A DNA stretch of 61,445 nucleotides from assembly GCA_040757775.1 (NCBI GenBank), contig JBFLWQ010000022.1, forward strand, positions 1-61,445. The letters are read 5' to 3'. Shown here piece by piece: positions 27,435-36,471 of this stretch (positions within the stretch are counted from its first letter, which is position 1; each line of letters starts with the position of its first letter). The notes beneath the pieces are model-generated. The model ran no database searches. It worked only from the letters and a program-made list of their open reading frames with translations, and had not been told where the DNA came from. Position numbers and translations under genes: made by a program. The DNA comes from Thermodesulfobacteriota bacterium (GTDB taxonomy: Bacteria; Desulfobacterota; UBA8473).

Positions 27435-27468
27435 TTTAGTTATTCCCTAATACTCTTTTTTTACCTTA

Positions 27469-27534
27469 CAACAGCTGGCTTAAGCCTGCTGTTGAATTTC
27501 TTTTTACCAACAGCAAGCTTAAGCTTGCTGTTGG
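27469..27534. repeat. Two tandem long palindromes
   Basis: 27507-27534 is a 28-bp perfect palindrome centred on AAGCTTAAGCTT (CAACAGC arms). 27469-27494 is a variant with the same CAACAGC outer arms and CTTAAG centre but a mismatch. The centres are about 39 bp apart, in the plsC-ispF gap. They could be a paired regulator site, REP-like elements or RNA hairpins. Confidence 0.6.
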
Positions 27535-27593
27535 ACCGAGAGGGGCAGTAACACTCTCTTATTTAAGTTTCCTCTGTTAGGCAATCTATGGTT

Positions 27594-28073
27594 CTAAAAC
27601 TCAACAGATATCACCGAGACCACTGCATAGGCAGCTATCCCCTCCCCCCTGCCAGTAAAACCCAATCCCTCTGTTGTGGTAGCCTTTACATTAACTTTCC
27701 TGGCATCAATCTCTAATGCCTCGGCAATGTTTTCCTCCATCCTGGGTATGTATTCAGCCAACTTGGGATTCTGGGCCACTACGGTGCAATCAATGTTGTT
27801 TGTCCTGAACCTTCTCTCTTCTTTTAAAATTTTTACCACACGCAGTAACTCTAAACTGGATATACCCTTAAATTTCAGATCACTCTCAGGAAAATGCTTA
27901 CCCAGGTCCCCTGCTCCGATAGCTCCAAGTAAGGCATCACAAATAGCATGAAGGAGAACATCGCCATCAGAATGTCCCAGTAACCCTTCTTTATAAGGTA
28001 TCTCTACACCACCCAATATAAGCTTCCTGCCCTCTACCAATTGATGAACATCATAACCAAAGCCTACTTTCAT
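27594..28073 (-). CDS. ispF: 2-C-methyl-D-erythritol 2,4-cyclodiphosphate synthase
   Basis: A 159-residue enzyme of the MEP isoprenoid pathway. Zinc ligands are Asp8 and His10 in GYDVHQL and a His in [20 protein letters not shown]. The C-terminal [19 protein letters not shown] motif binds the CDP moiety. The length is standard. It is 62 bp after ispD, which supplies the preceding CDP-methylerythritol step. Confidence 0.96.
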   Translation of the reverse strand: MKVGFGYDVHQLVEGRKLILGGVEIPYKEGLLGHSDGDVLLHAICDALLGAIGAGDLGKHFPESDLKFKGISSLELLRVVKILKEERRFRTNNIDCTVVAQNPKLAEYIPRMEENIAEALEIDARKVNVKATTTEGLGFTGRGEGIAAYAVVSVISVEF

Positions 28074-28135
28074 AATTCAGCCTCAAACCTCAAATTAATG
28101 TGGGTAACCATTCAGTCTTACAATACTGTCAACTG

Positions 28136-28819
28136 TCAATTTTTAAGAAGGGCCTCAGCTATAATCAAATCCTCCGGTGTTGTAATTTTGATGTTCTCAT
28201 AAGAACCCACTATGATTTTAACCTTTACCCCTAAAAGCTCTACCAAGGATGAATCATCAGTTCCGCAAATATTATTTTGAGAGGCATTTTCGTAAGCCCT
28301 CTTTATAATATCATACTTAAATGTCTGAGGAGTCTGGGCAAGCCAGAGCTTATTTCTATCCAATGTTTCTATTATTTCTCCATCAGGAGAAATGGCTTTA
28401 ACCGTTTCTTTTATTGGAATAGCAACTACAGCTGCATTATATTGGAGGGTCTTTGATATGCATTCATCTATGAGTTGAGTGGTAATAAAGGGGCGAATGC
28501 CATCGTGTATCATCACTATATCGCACTTAGATTCGATTGCATTCAGACCGTTCCTAACAGAATCGTGTCTTTCAACACCACCTATAACTATCTTGGTAAC
28601 TTTTTTCAAATTATATTTTTTTACTATATCTTCTCTGCAACGTATTTCCTCTTTTTTGGAAACAACAACATAAACTTCACTGACATTTGTTGAATATTCA
28701 AACCTTAAAAGGGTTTGAGCTAAGATTGGTTTATTGCCTATGTGAAGAAATGGCTTATTAATACCTTTACCCATTCTTTTCCCCACACCAGCAGCGGGGA
28801 TAACGGCAATAACCCTCAT
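28136..28819 (-). CDS. ispD: 2-C-methyl-D-erythritol 4-phosphate cytidylyltransferase
   Basis: A 227-residue nucleotidyltransferase. The start VIPAAGVGKRMGKGINKPFL has the CTP-binding Gly-rich loop with catalytic Arg and Lys, followed by GGVERHDSVRNGLNAI, MIHDGIRPFI and QTPQTFKYDII. It couples MEP to CTP in isoprenoid synthesis. It starts 13 bp after the PIN-TRAM gene, an arrangement shared with many bacteria. Confidence 0.95.
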   Translation of the reverse strand: MRVIAVIPAAGVGKRMGKGINKPFLHIGNKPILAQTLLRFEYSTNVSEVYVVVSKKEEIRCREDIVKKYNLKKVTKIVIGGVERHDSVRNGLNAIESKCDIVMIHDGIRPFITTQLIDECISKTLQYNAAVVAIPIKETVKAISPDGEIIETLDRNKLWLAQTPQTFKYDIIKRAYENASQNNICGTDDSSLVELLGVKVKIIVGSYENIKITTPEDLIIAEALLKN

Positions 28820-28832
28820 GTAATCCTCTTAA

Positions 28833-29864
28833 CTAGTACCCTAAATTATGAACAAGCTCAGCCGGTGCTTCGTCTTTTAATTCAGTAAAAATCATCCTCC
28901 CAGCAGTAGTTTGAAGAACACTGGTTACAGTTACCTCAATGTTTTTCCCCATATGCTTTTTAGCATTATCTACTATAACCATAGTACCATCATCGAGATA
29001 TGCCACCCCCTGCCCTGATTCCTTACCCTCTTTCAGTATTCTGACATTCATAACCTCACCCGGTAGAACCACGGGTTTGAGAGCATTTGCAAGTTGGTTT
29101 ATATTTAAGACAGAGATCCCCTGAAGTTCTGCCACCTTGTTCAGGTTGAAATCATTAGTAATAACCTTTGCGTTCATTTCTTTAGCCAGGGCTACCAGCT
29201 TAGTATCGACATCCTTTATCTTTGGAAAATCATGTTCGACAATTCTCACATCAAGGTCGACCTGTTTTTGCATCTTATTCAAAATATCTAAACCTCTCCT
29301 GCCCCTGGTTCGCTTAATTGAATCAGAAGAATCGGCAATATGCTGTAATTCTTGAAGAATAAATTGGGGTATTATAAATGTTCCCTCAATGAAACCAGTT
29401 TCACAGATGTCAGCTATTCTGCCATCTATTATCACACTGGTATCTAAGATTTTAGGACTTTCTCCCAAAGGCTGTCTTTTATAAAGCTTCGCTAAATCAG
29501 AAAGATGGAATTCTTCTCCTTTTTTGCTTCCTATCTTTAAGCCTAAGTAGCCGATAATAAAATTTGTTAATATATGAACTAAAAGACCGCTTATCTGCCC
29601 TTTAAGTAACCCAAGTAAAAATATATACGAAAACAGGTTTGCTATAATAAGACCAGCGATTAACCCTATGCATCCTCCGATTATAGCCCTCAAAGGATAC
29701 CTTACAATGCGTTGTTCTAAGATAAGAATTACGGCTGAAATGATTGAACCTAATATTGCTCCCCACAATGCCGGGTAAACAGAATTCAACAACTCATAAG
29801 CAGCATAGTAACCAACAGCCGAGCAGAATAAAATCAAAAAAATACGTAAAACAGTAGTACCCAT
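28833..29864 (-). CDS. PIN-TRAM domain membrane protein (YacL-like)
   Basis: A 343-residue protein in three parts. About 115 residues contain four membrane helices. A PIN nuclease domain follows with [31 protein letters not shown] and [17 protein letters not shown]. The end is a TRAM RNA-binding domain ([31 protein letters not shown], quoted in part). It is the YacL/TRAM-PIN family, commonly beside ispD; an RNase role is inferred from the PIN acidic residues. ATG 29864 is chosen because AGGGAGGTGA lies eight bases upstream. A 33-codon extension to 29963 is only open because the MITE at 29901-30075 adds sense codons. Confidence 0.88.
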   Translation of the reverse strand: MGTTVLRIFLILFCSAVGYYAAYELLNSVYPALWGAILGSIISAVILILEQRIVRYPLRAIIGGCIGLIAGLIIANLFSYIFLLGLLKGQISGLLVHILTNFIIGYLGLKIGSKKGEEFHLSDLAKLYKRQPLGESPKILDTSVIIDGRIADICETGFIEGTFIIPQFILQELQHIADSSDSIKRTRGRRGLDILNKMQKQVDLDVRIVEHDFPKIKDVDTKLVALAKEMNAKVITNDFNLNKVAELQGISVLNINQLANALKPVVLPGEVMNVRILKEGKESGQGVAYLDDGTMVIVDNAKKHMGKNIEVTVTSVLQTTAGRMIFTELKDEAPAELVHNLGY

Positions 29865-29900
29865 ATTCAATGTCACCTCCCTTCCTATGAATTTTGATAA

Positions 29901-30075
29901 TTGACGGCTTCGTAAAAAGTCCATCTGTCCGCCTGAGGCGGATTCCGCTGCATTCTCAGTCATTGCAGCGTACAGGTAAGTACGCCTTATTCCTTCGGAT
30001 TTACGCGCCTTGCATCTGGTCCGCCTCTGGCGGATTACCGTGCCGTCTGATTTTTGACTTTTTACGACTTCATCA
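29901..30075. repeat. MITE-like TIR element, copy 2
   Basis: A 175-bp element starting TTGACGGCTTCGTAAAAAGTC and ending GACTTTTTACGACTTCATCA, closely matching 17055-17230, including both internal TCCGCC-N3-GGCGGA palindromes (29928-29942 and 30020-30034). It lies 37 bp upstream of the PIN-TRAM start, in its leader. Confidence 0.7.
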
Positions 30076-30216
30076 TAATGGGTAAGCTATGTTAAAGTTA
30101 GATTCTGTACATGAAAATCAGCCATTCACCCCTCTCCTGCGGGCAGGGATAAATGGCTAGGCTAAAAATACTTTGAATTTAGACAAGATGTAGTATACGC
30201 GTATAAGGGCAACATC

Positions 30217-30699
30217 CTAACAATTAAAAATACTCATAATGTTATCTTCTATTATCTTTTCAGAACTATTTTGAGCGATGGAGAGTTCTTTTACCAAAAG
30301 GTTCCTGGCAGCATCTAACATCTTTCTTTCTCCAAAAGAAAGGTCCTTTTCTAATTTTAAGATGAAGAGGTCTCTGAGAACCTCGGCAACCTCAAATACT
30401 GAACCGCTCTTAATCTTCTGCATATACTCACGATATCTTCTATTCCATGTTTGATTTTCAATCTCAATATCCTTCTTTTTTAATATGTCGTATACTTTGG
30501 GAACTTCTTCCAGGTGAATCACCCTTCTTAAACCAACCATTGCAATATTATTTATCGGAATCATTATAGTCATATCACTGTCTAATATCCTGAATATAAA
30601 GAATGTCTGTTCATTATCGAAAATCTTTTTGTTCTCGATAGACTGAATAACCCCTACGCCATGGGAAGGATATACTGCTATATCTCCAATCTTAAACAT
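30217..30699 (-). CDS. carD: CarD/CdnL-type transcriptional regulator
   Basis: A 160-residue protein. The N-terminal RNA polymerase beta-binding Tudor-like domain reads FKIGDIAVYPSHGVGVIQSI, then IPINNIAMVGLRRVI. A C-terminal helical DNA-binding domain follows (NRRYREYMQKIKSG with the conserved Trp-Asn-Arg-Arg start, and SFGERKMLDAARNLLVKE). CarD-type proteins stabilise open promoter complexes, notably at rRNA genes. It heads the CarD-PIN-TRAM-ispD-ispF order seen in many Desulfobacterota. Confidence 0.93.
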   Translation of the reverse strand: MFKIGDIAVYPSHGVGVIQSIENKKIFDNEQTFFIFRILDSDMTIMIPINNIAMVGLRRVIHLEEVPKVYDILKKKDIEIENQTWNRRYREYMQKIKSGSVFEVAEVLRDLFILKLEKDLSFGERKMLDAARNLLVKELSIAQNSSEKIIEDNIMSIFNC

Positions 30700-30739
30700 C
30701 CGATAGTACCTACCTCTCCTTTCATTGTTTTTTTTAAAA

Positions 30740-30767
30740 ATTTAACACATTTTAGCGATATAGTCAA
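30740..30767 (-). promoter_or_regulatory. Putative carD promoter
   Basis: Read on the minus strand: TTGACT (30767-30762), a 16-bp spacer and TTAAAT (30745-30740). It lies about 40 bp upstream of the carD start, with AGGAGAGG between. Confidence 0.4.
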
Positions 30768-31095
30768 TAAAATTATTGCCAAAGGACGATTCCTGTGAAC
30801 TAAGCTTGATGACTTCTTAAAGGGTGAATTTACGTACAAAAAACTAGGAACTTTTCAGAACAAACGAAACACTCATGATACTACGGATCACAAAGGATGA
30901 TGAAAATCTGTTCCTGGCAGGTTCAGGAATTGCTGCCAGGACAGCCTATCCGCCTCTGGCGGACTACCATGGGTGGTAATCTTATAATCAGCAGGACAGG
31001 CGTCTCGCCTGTCAGAAACGTATTCTCAGATGAAAAGGATGAGTGATTGTGTTGTTAGGTTTGAAGATCGGGACTGACTGTAAAAGGACTGAAGG
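30768..31095. repeat. Repeat-rich intergenic region between flxA end and carD
   Basis: No gene seen. It contains one TCCGCC-N3-GGCGGA palindrome (30949-30963) and a perfect 8-bp hairpin GACAGGCG-TCT-CGCCTGTC (30995-31013). An AGGAACTTTTCAG segment near 30850 recalls the fold-back element at 6491-6669. One of these hairpins may terminate the flx-hdr transcript that ends at 31096. Confidence 0.5.
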
Positions 31096-31971
31096 TTAAA
31101 ACTCATCAGAAAGGAAATTACGGATCTGGTCACATGTAAAGACAGGACCATCTTTACATACGTATATATTTCCAATGTTGCATCTTCCACATTTACCTAT
31201 ACCGCATTTCATTCTCATTTCCAGGGTGGTTATTATCTGGTCATTGGTGAATCCCAATTTTTCTAACGATTGCAGTGTAAACTTTATCATTATGGGAGGA
31301 CCACAGGTAATAGCTACGGTATTCTCTGGAGAGGGACTTATCTCTTCTAAAACTGGCGGGATAAGTCCCACTCTGCCGGTCCAGCTATCATCTCCCCTGT
31401 CCACAGTGGTATACATATTCACTCTATCATCTTTCTCCCATGCCTCTAAGTCATATTTGAAAGATAGGTCTGCCGGGCTTCTTGCACCGTACAGGATAAC
31501 TATGTCCTTGTAAATATTACGGTTATCAAGGACATTCCAGATCAAAGACCTCAAAGGCGCCAAACCAATCCCTCCACCAACAAAGACAAGATTCTTGCCC
31601 TGAATCAAATCTAAAGGAAACCAGTTCCCATATGGTCCCCTAAAACCTATCTCGTCTCCTTCCTGGAGTTCATGGATAGCCTGGGTTACTTTTCCTACCT
31701 TCATTACACTAAATTCCAAGTGGTCCATCCTTGTGGGACTTGAAGATATACAGAAGGTGGCTTCTCCTATCCCAAATACAGAGTATTCAGCGAACTGTCC
31801 GGATTTAAATCCGAATTGAGCCTTCTGGGTTTCGTCCTTGAAATTAAAATGAAAGGTTTTAATATTCTGGGTTTCCTGGATTACCTTTTCAATCCTCATC
31901 ACATGAGGCACATAGACGTTTCCCTCTTCCATTACCGAATCGTTTTTATCCTTTTTAGCTTCAACTATCAT
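31096..31971 (-). CDS. flxA: FlxA: FAD/NAD(P)-binding oxidoreductase subunit
   Basis: A 291-residue ferredoxin-reductase-type flavoprotein. An FAD-binding barrel (with the CISSSPTR motif) leads to the NAD(P) domain GKNLVFVGGGIGLAPLRSLI. A C-terminal [2Fe-2S] site of the dihydroorotate dehydrogenase B type, KCGIGKCGRCNIG with YVCKDGPVF, follows. It resembles sulfhydrogenase gamma and AsrB subunits. In FlxABCD-HdrABC complexes it is the NADH-oxidising entry subunit. It is last in the seven-gene operon, 49 bp after flxB, with GAGGAG before the start. Confidence 0.85.
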   Translation of the reverse strand: MIVEAKKDKNDSVMEEGNVYVPHVMRIEKVIQETQNIKTFHFNFKDETQKAQFGFKSGQFAEYSVFGIGEATFCISSSPTRMDHLEFSVMKVGKVTQAIHELQEGDEIGFRGPYGNWFPLDLIQGKNLVFVGGGIGLAPLRSLIWNVLDNRNIYKDIVILYGARSPADLSFKYDLEAWEKDDRVNMYTTVDRGDDSWTGRVGLIPPVLEEISPSPENTVAITCGPPIMIKFTLQSLEKLGFTNDQIITTLEMRMKCGIGKCGRCNIGNIYVCKDGPVFTCDQIRNFLSDEF

Positions 31972-32020
31972 GGAATAAAGCTCTCCTCTAAAAATACGCT
32001 TTTATTAAAAATAGGAGGCA

Positions 32021-33034
32021 TTAAATCCCTCCTATTATCTCCGTAACATCCACATTCACAGGACATTCTCTTATGCACCTTCCACATCCCGTACAGGCTA
32101 TGGCACCGAAATTCATAGGATAATATTCAAACTTATGGTGATACCTCTGTCTCATTCGCCTCCATTTTTCATGACGGGGGTTCTCCATAGGCATTCTGGT
32201 AAACAATGGAAACTTACAGCTATCCCAGCTTCTGACCCTTTTGCCTTCCTTCTTCCTATTTTCATCATTTATATCAAAGCAATGACAGGTTGGGCATACA
32301 TAGGTGCATATGCCGCATGCCATGCATTTCTTTGACACCTTCTCCCAATACCCCCTGTTTTCAAAATTTGACCTCATCTTCTCCTGTAATCCAGACAAGT
32401 TTATCTCTCTGGCTATTCTCTCTTTTGCCGATTTTCTCAGCTCTTTTGCCTTTGATTCTTCCTCACTGCCAGCACCAGAGAGCCCACTCATCCTTGACAA
32501 GAGATTATTCCCTCTCTCGGATATAGGCTCTATTAAAAGGCTATCGCTAACATCCGTACACAGTATATCTACATCTTCAGACTGCCCTGGAGAGATGTCC
32601 ATGGAGGCACAAAAACAGGTATCGCAAGGTTCGTTACAGCCCAAACCAATAAGGAGACTATTTTCCCTTCTTCTGAGGTAATAAGGATCCCTGTAGGTAT
32701 CGGCAAATAACATATCTATGATCTTTAAAGCCCTGGAATCACATGGCCTTATGCCAAAGACAATCTGCTGCCCTCTATCAGGCATTAACTCCTCTATCGC
32801 ATATCCATCTTCCCCCTTACGAAAACGAAACATCTCCTCTACAGGGGGGAAAAAAAGGGCTTTGGGGGGTATAACCGTATTCTTATACCAGTCAAGAAAA
32901 TCCGTATTTTCACCACCCCAGGTACTGAAAGCTACCTGTCCTCCTGACCGGGAAGGCAAAACTACTGCATAGTCTTTCCTCAGTTCCCTAAGAAACGTAT
33001 TTAGTTGGTCTTTTCTGATCTTCTTATAGCCCAT
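32021..33034 (-). CDS. flxB: FlxB-like iron-sulfur subunit (AsrA/sulfhydrogenase beta type)
   Basis: A 337-residue iron-sulfur protein. The N-terminal domain has IVFGIRPCDSRALKIIDMLF and a CNEPCDTCFC cluster region. Two [4Fe-4S] motifs follow, KKCMACGICTYVCPTCHCFD around residue 235 and CTGCGRCIRECPVNVDVTEI near the C-terminus. This is the architecture of anaerobic sulfite reductase subunit A and sulfhydrogenase beta subunits, which pass electrons from the flavin subunit. It is 11 bp after the preceding operon gene. The flxB/flxC labels could be exchanged depending on nomenclature. Confidence 0.78.
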   Translation of the reverse strand: MGYKKIRKDQLNTFLRELRKDYAVVLPSRSGGQVAFSTWGGENTDFLDWYKNTVIPPKALFFPPVEEMFRFRKGEDGYAIEELMPDRGQQIVFGIRPCDSRALKIIDMLFADTYRDPYYLRRRENSLLIGLGCNEPCDTCFCASMDISPGQSEDVDILCTDVSDSLLIEPISERGNNLLSRMSGLSGAGSEEESKAKELRKSAKERIAREINLSGLQEKMRSNFENRGYWEKVSKKCMACGICTYVCPTCHCFDINDENRKKEGKRVRSWDSCKFPLFTRMPMENPRHEKWRRMRQRYHHKFEYYPMNFGAIACTGCGRCIRECPVNVDVTEIIGGI

Positions 33035-33045
33035 AGTTATCTCTC

Positions 33046-33996
33046 TTATTTAATAAATTCCTCTGGATCTGTAGCTTCATAATGGGTAAAGACCGGGGAA
33101 GCATCCTTGTCCACACCTGTCTCATGATTGAAAAGACATTTGACCTCTTCCACCATCTTCCTCTGCAAACTTCTCAAAGGGATCCCCACAGGGCACGACC
33201 GTTCACATTCTCCACAGTCTGAACACCTTCCTGCAACATGGAGGGTCCTTATCAATTGAAATACGAGATTGTCCTGCCAACTTCCGTATGTAGCAATCCA
33301 TTGCGGGATGTTTACATCGACAAAACATCTTTCGCAGAAGCATGCAGGACAAACATTTCTGCAGGCATAGCAGCGAATACATTTACTGAACTGTTCCTTC
33401 CAATACCTCCATCTCTCCGGAGCATTTATACCTTCAAATTCTTTTATCTTTTTCAGACTCTTTTCTATTTGAACTCTTGGAGATACTTCACTGCCTAAGA
33501 GCATGTCGTATTCGAGAGGCGTTGGGTGCTCACATCCAAAACACTTGTCAAAGATCACATCTCTAAAGGGAACTGTCTTTTTCGAACCATCCATTTGTAG
33601 AATAAGGTTATCGCCTTCCTTATCTATCTCCTTTACCTGATCAATATCTGCACCTATTTGTTCCTCTAATTTCTTTATATCAACAACTCCCTCGCAGGGG
33701 ATTCCCAATATTACCATTTCATCCCTGTTTACTTTATTGTCCTGCATCAGGCTCACAAGAGACCGGGAATCACAGCCCTTTACTACTATCCCTAACTTCC
33801 CTTTTATCTCAGTAGTATATCTGCACAGATTATTTACTATAAAAGGATTAATAACCAGACCTTCAAGATCATCTTCTCTATTCGTTATCAATGGGGAAGT
33901 TCTAAACTTAACGGTTCCCTTTCCATACCCCACTATGTAGTCAACTTTACCTTCCTTTAAGAGCTTCCTGGCCTCTTCTTTTAATCTATTCTCCAT
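33046..33996 (-). CDS. flxC: FlxC-like iron-sulfur subunit (FrhB-related)
   Basis: A 316-residue protein. The N-terminal region resembles the F420-hydrogenase beta subunit family (LGIVVKGCDSRSLVSLMQD, the CEGVVD loop, CFGCEHPTP). The C-terminal half carries two [4Fe-4S] motifs, KCIRCYACRNVCPACFCERC (about residue 207) and CSDCGECERSCPVGIPL. It overlaps flxD by 11 bp, implying translational coupling. It is a presumed electron conduit between the FlxA flavin and FlxD/HdrA. Confidence 0.78.
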   Translation of the reverse strand: MENRLKEEARKLLKEGKVDYIVGYGKGTVKFRTSPLITNREDDLEGLVINPFIVNNLCRYTTEIKGKLGIVVKGCDSRSLVSLMQDNKVNRDEMVILGIPCEGVVDIKKLEEQIGADIDQVKEIDKEGDNLILQMDGSKKTVPFRDVIFDKCFGCEHPTPLEYDMLLGSEVSPRVQIEKSLKKIKEFEGINAPERWRYWKEQFSKCIRCYACRNVCPACFCERCFVDVNIPQWIATYGSWQDNLVFQLIRTLHVAGRCSDCGECERSCPVGIPLRSLQRKMVEEVKCLFNHETGVDKDASPVFTHYEATDPEEFIK

Positions 33997-34423
33997 CTTT
34001 TATCTCATCCTTAAAAAGTCTGTTAGGGCCTACCTTCCTCACTCCCTCCACAAATTCCTTTACTACCTGAGCCATTTTAGGCCCTTCAGATGCAGCAACC
34101 CAGCTAAATTGAACCCTCTCCGGTTCAATCCCAACGTATTCAAGGAGCTTCCTGGTCACTGCAAATTTTCTTCTTGCATGAAAATTCCCAGACTGATAAT
34201 GGCAATCTCCCGGGTGGCAACCAGAAACCAAAACACCGTCAAGCCCGTTTTGCAGTGCCATTAGAATAAACATAGGGTCTATCCTTCCAGAACAGGGAAC
34301 TCTTATGATCCTTATGTTATGGGGGTATTCCAGACGAGCTGAACCGGTCAGGTCTGCACCAGCATAACTACACCAGTGACACAAAAACCCCACTACCTTT
34401 GGTTCCCATTTTGTCTCTTCCAT
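33986..34423 (-). CDS. flxD: FlxD / MvhD-type [2Fe-2S] subunit
   Basis: A 145-residue MvhD-family protein with the five conserved Cys that bind a [2Fe-2S] cluster: FLCHWCSYAGADLTG, RVPCSGR, and SGCHPGDCHYQSGN. In methanogens MvhD links the hydrogenase to HdrA; in bacterial Flx-Hdr complexes the homologue joins the flavin oxidoreductase to HdrA. It is encoded 19 bp after hdrA and overlaps flxC by 11 bp. Confidence 0.9.
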   Translation of the reverse strand: MEETKWEPKVVGFLCHWCSYAGADLTGSARLEYPHNIRIIRVPCSGRIDPMFILMALQNGLDGVLVSGCHPGDCHYQSGNFHARRKFAVTRKLLEYVGIEPERVQFSWVAASEGPKMAQVVKEFVEGVRKVGPNRLFKDEIKDGE

Positions 34424-34442
34424 AATCCAACCTCTTTGTAAT

Positions 34443-36413
34443 TTACTGAGCTACCGCCATCAATTCCTCAAAGATTTGCTCATCAGTCATCCCTTTCAGC
34501 ATAATACAGGAGGATCTGCAGGTAGAAACACATGCCCCACAGCCATGACACACGCTTTCCAGTACCTTGAGCTGCTTTTTCTTGGTTCCGTCCCGCAGGT
34601 TGATCTCTTCCTCCTGGATAGCTTTGTAAGGACAGACATCCATACATGCCTTGCACATAGAGCAGACAGCGGTGTCTATACTTGAGACCAGTGGTTCCAG
34701 GGAAAGTTCGTCGCTGCTGAATAGGGCTGCAACCTTTACCGCTGCACCACTGGCAGCAGCAACGCTATCTGGAATATCTTTCGGAGACTGACAGGCACCT
34801 GCCAGAAAGACCCCGGATGTGACCGTTTCAACAGGAGCCAGTTTTGGGTGCAATTCCGTGAAGAACCCAAATTGGTCATAAGGTATACCCAGGATTTTGG
34901 CTAATTCCTTCGAATCGTGGCGTGCAGTTATCGCTGTAGCCAGCACAACTAAATCCGCCTCTACCTCTACCTGAATGCCTGCCAGGGTATCTGCCCCTTT
35001 AACTATTAATTTATCCCCCCGCTGGTAAATCTTTGAGACCCTTCCTCTGATATACAACGCACCATATTGTTCCATTGTCCGCTGCACAAACTGCTCATAG
35101 TTCTTCCCCCCTGATCTGATATCCATATAGAATATATTAGTCTGAACGTCATGGATATGTTCCTTAAGCAATACCGCGTGTTTCGCTGTGTACATGCAAC
35201 AAACATTGGAACAATAAGGAAATCCCTTTTCAGGATCCCTAGACCCTACACACTGGATGAAGACAACATTCTTCGGTTCCTTTCCATCTGACGGTCTAAC
35301 TATGTGTCCTCCTGTGGGGCCGGCCGGGCTTATCAGCCTCTCCAGCTGGAGGCCGCTAATAACATCCTTAAACCTTCCACCGCCATACTCACCGTAGACA
35401 CTGGCATCGAAAAGGTCGTACCCCGTTGCTACCACAATGGCACCAAATTTATCTTCAATGACCTCGTCTTCCTGTTCGTAATCTACTGCCCCTGCCTGAC
35501 AGAGCTTCTGACAAATCTGGCATTTACCCTTGGTAAACATCCTGCAGTGTTCTTTATCGATAACAGGTACATTCGGGACAGCCTGGGGAAAAGGGATATA
35601 TATAGCCTTTCTCATGCCTGTCTCCATGTCGAATTCACTGGGAACCTTTACAGGGCACTTCTGATAACAGGTTCCACATCCTGTGCACTTCTTCATATCA
35701 ACGAGACGGGCCTTTTTGCGAATCCTTACATCAAAGTTGCCTATATATCCACTGACTTCTTCAACCTCTGAATAAGTAAGTATCTCTATATTTTCGTTTT
35801 GGGATGACTCCACCATCCTGGGTGTAAGTATTCAGGCAGAACAGTCTAAGGTGGGAAATGTCTTATCCAGTTGTGCCATCCTCCCGCCAATAGTCGGAGT
35901 CCTTTCCACTAAGGTAACCTTGTATCCAGCCTTGGCGATGTCTATGGATGCCTGCATCCCGGCAATACCTCCACCGATTACCAGTGCCTTTTTAAAAACC
36001 GGGCTGGAAAACCGGGTAAGAGGCTGGTTCTTTCGAACCTTGGCTACAGCCATCCTGATCAGGTCTTTAGCCTTTTCTGTTGCGAATTCTTTGTCTTTAT
36101 GCACCCAGGAACACTGCTCCCGAATATTGGCCATCTCGAGTTTGTACCTGTTAAGGCCGCCTGCCTCTATACACATCTGGAATGTTCTCTCGTGCAATCT
36201 GGGAGAGCAGGAGGCTACCACTATTCCGTCCAGGTTGTGCTCTTTAATGGCATCCTTGATGATCTTCTGCCCTGGATCTGAGCACATGTACTTATATTCT
36301 GTTGCGAAGGCTATCCCATCTTCTTTTGCCAACTCTTCAGTAATTTTTTCTACATCTACGATGCTTGATATATTCACACCGCAGTGACAGATAAATACTC
36401 CAATTCTTGACAC
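34443..36413 (-). CDS. hdrA: HdrA, selenocysteine-containing bifurcating flavoprotein
   Basis: One 656-residue protein read through an in-frame TGA (35834-35832) as selenocysteine 194. The upstream frame (193 codons) ends FPTLDCSA, and after the TGA it continues ILTPRMVESSQ in the same frame. The Sec replaces the conserved Cys of the CSACILTP motif. Domains: N-terminal CHCGVN cluster segment; FAD domain with VIGGGIAGMQASIDIAKAGY; CTGCGTCYQKCPVK; C-terminal ferredoxin motifs CSMCKACMDVCPYKAI and CHGCGACVSTC. HdrA holds the bifurcating FAD. Sec-containing HdrA is known from methanogens and some bacteria. Automated callers would report two partial genes here. Confidence 0.93.
35802..35834 (-). 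promoter_or_regulatory. Bacterial SECIS-like hairpin behind the hdrA UGA
   Basis: Minus-strand reading: UGA (35834-35832), 13 nt, then GGATGG (35818-35813), loop UGGAG, TCATCC (35807-35802). Six pairs form, including one G-U at the top, and the loop has G at its second position. The loop begins 19 nt after the UGA, within the spacing reported for bacterial SECIS elements. This is the structure SelB would bind. Confidence 0.75.
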
Positions 36414-36471
36414 AGTGACACCCCTTCTTTAGATTGGGGACTTTGAAGGGATACTTTTCCAAAGCCCTTTT

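Noticed and set aside
28833-29963. PIN-TRAM protein as a VapC toxin
   Set aside because: It has membrane helices and a TRAM domain, lies in the conserved carD-ispD block and lacks an antitoxin partner.
34443-35816. Separate HdrA-like gene starting at ATG 35816
   Set aside because: It is in frame with the upstream half across a single TGA and begins in mid-domain; a selenocysteine read-through explains both halves better.
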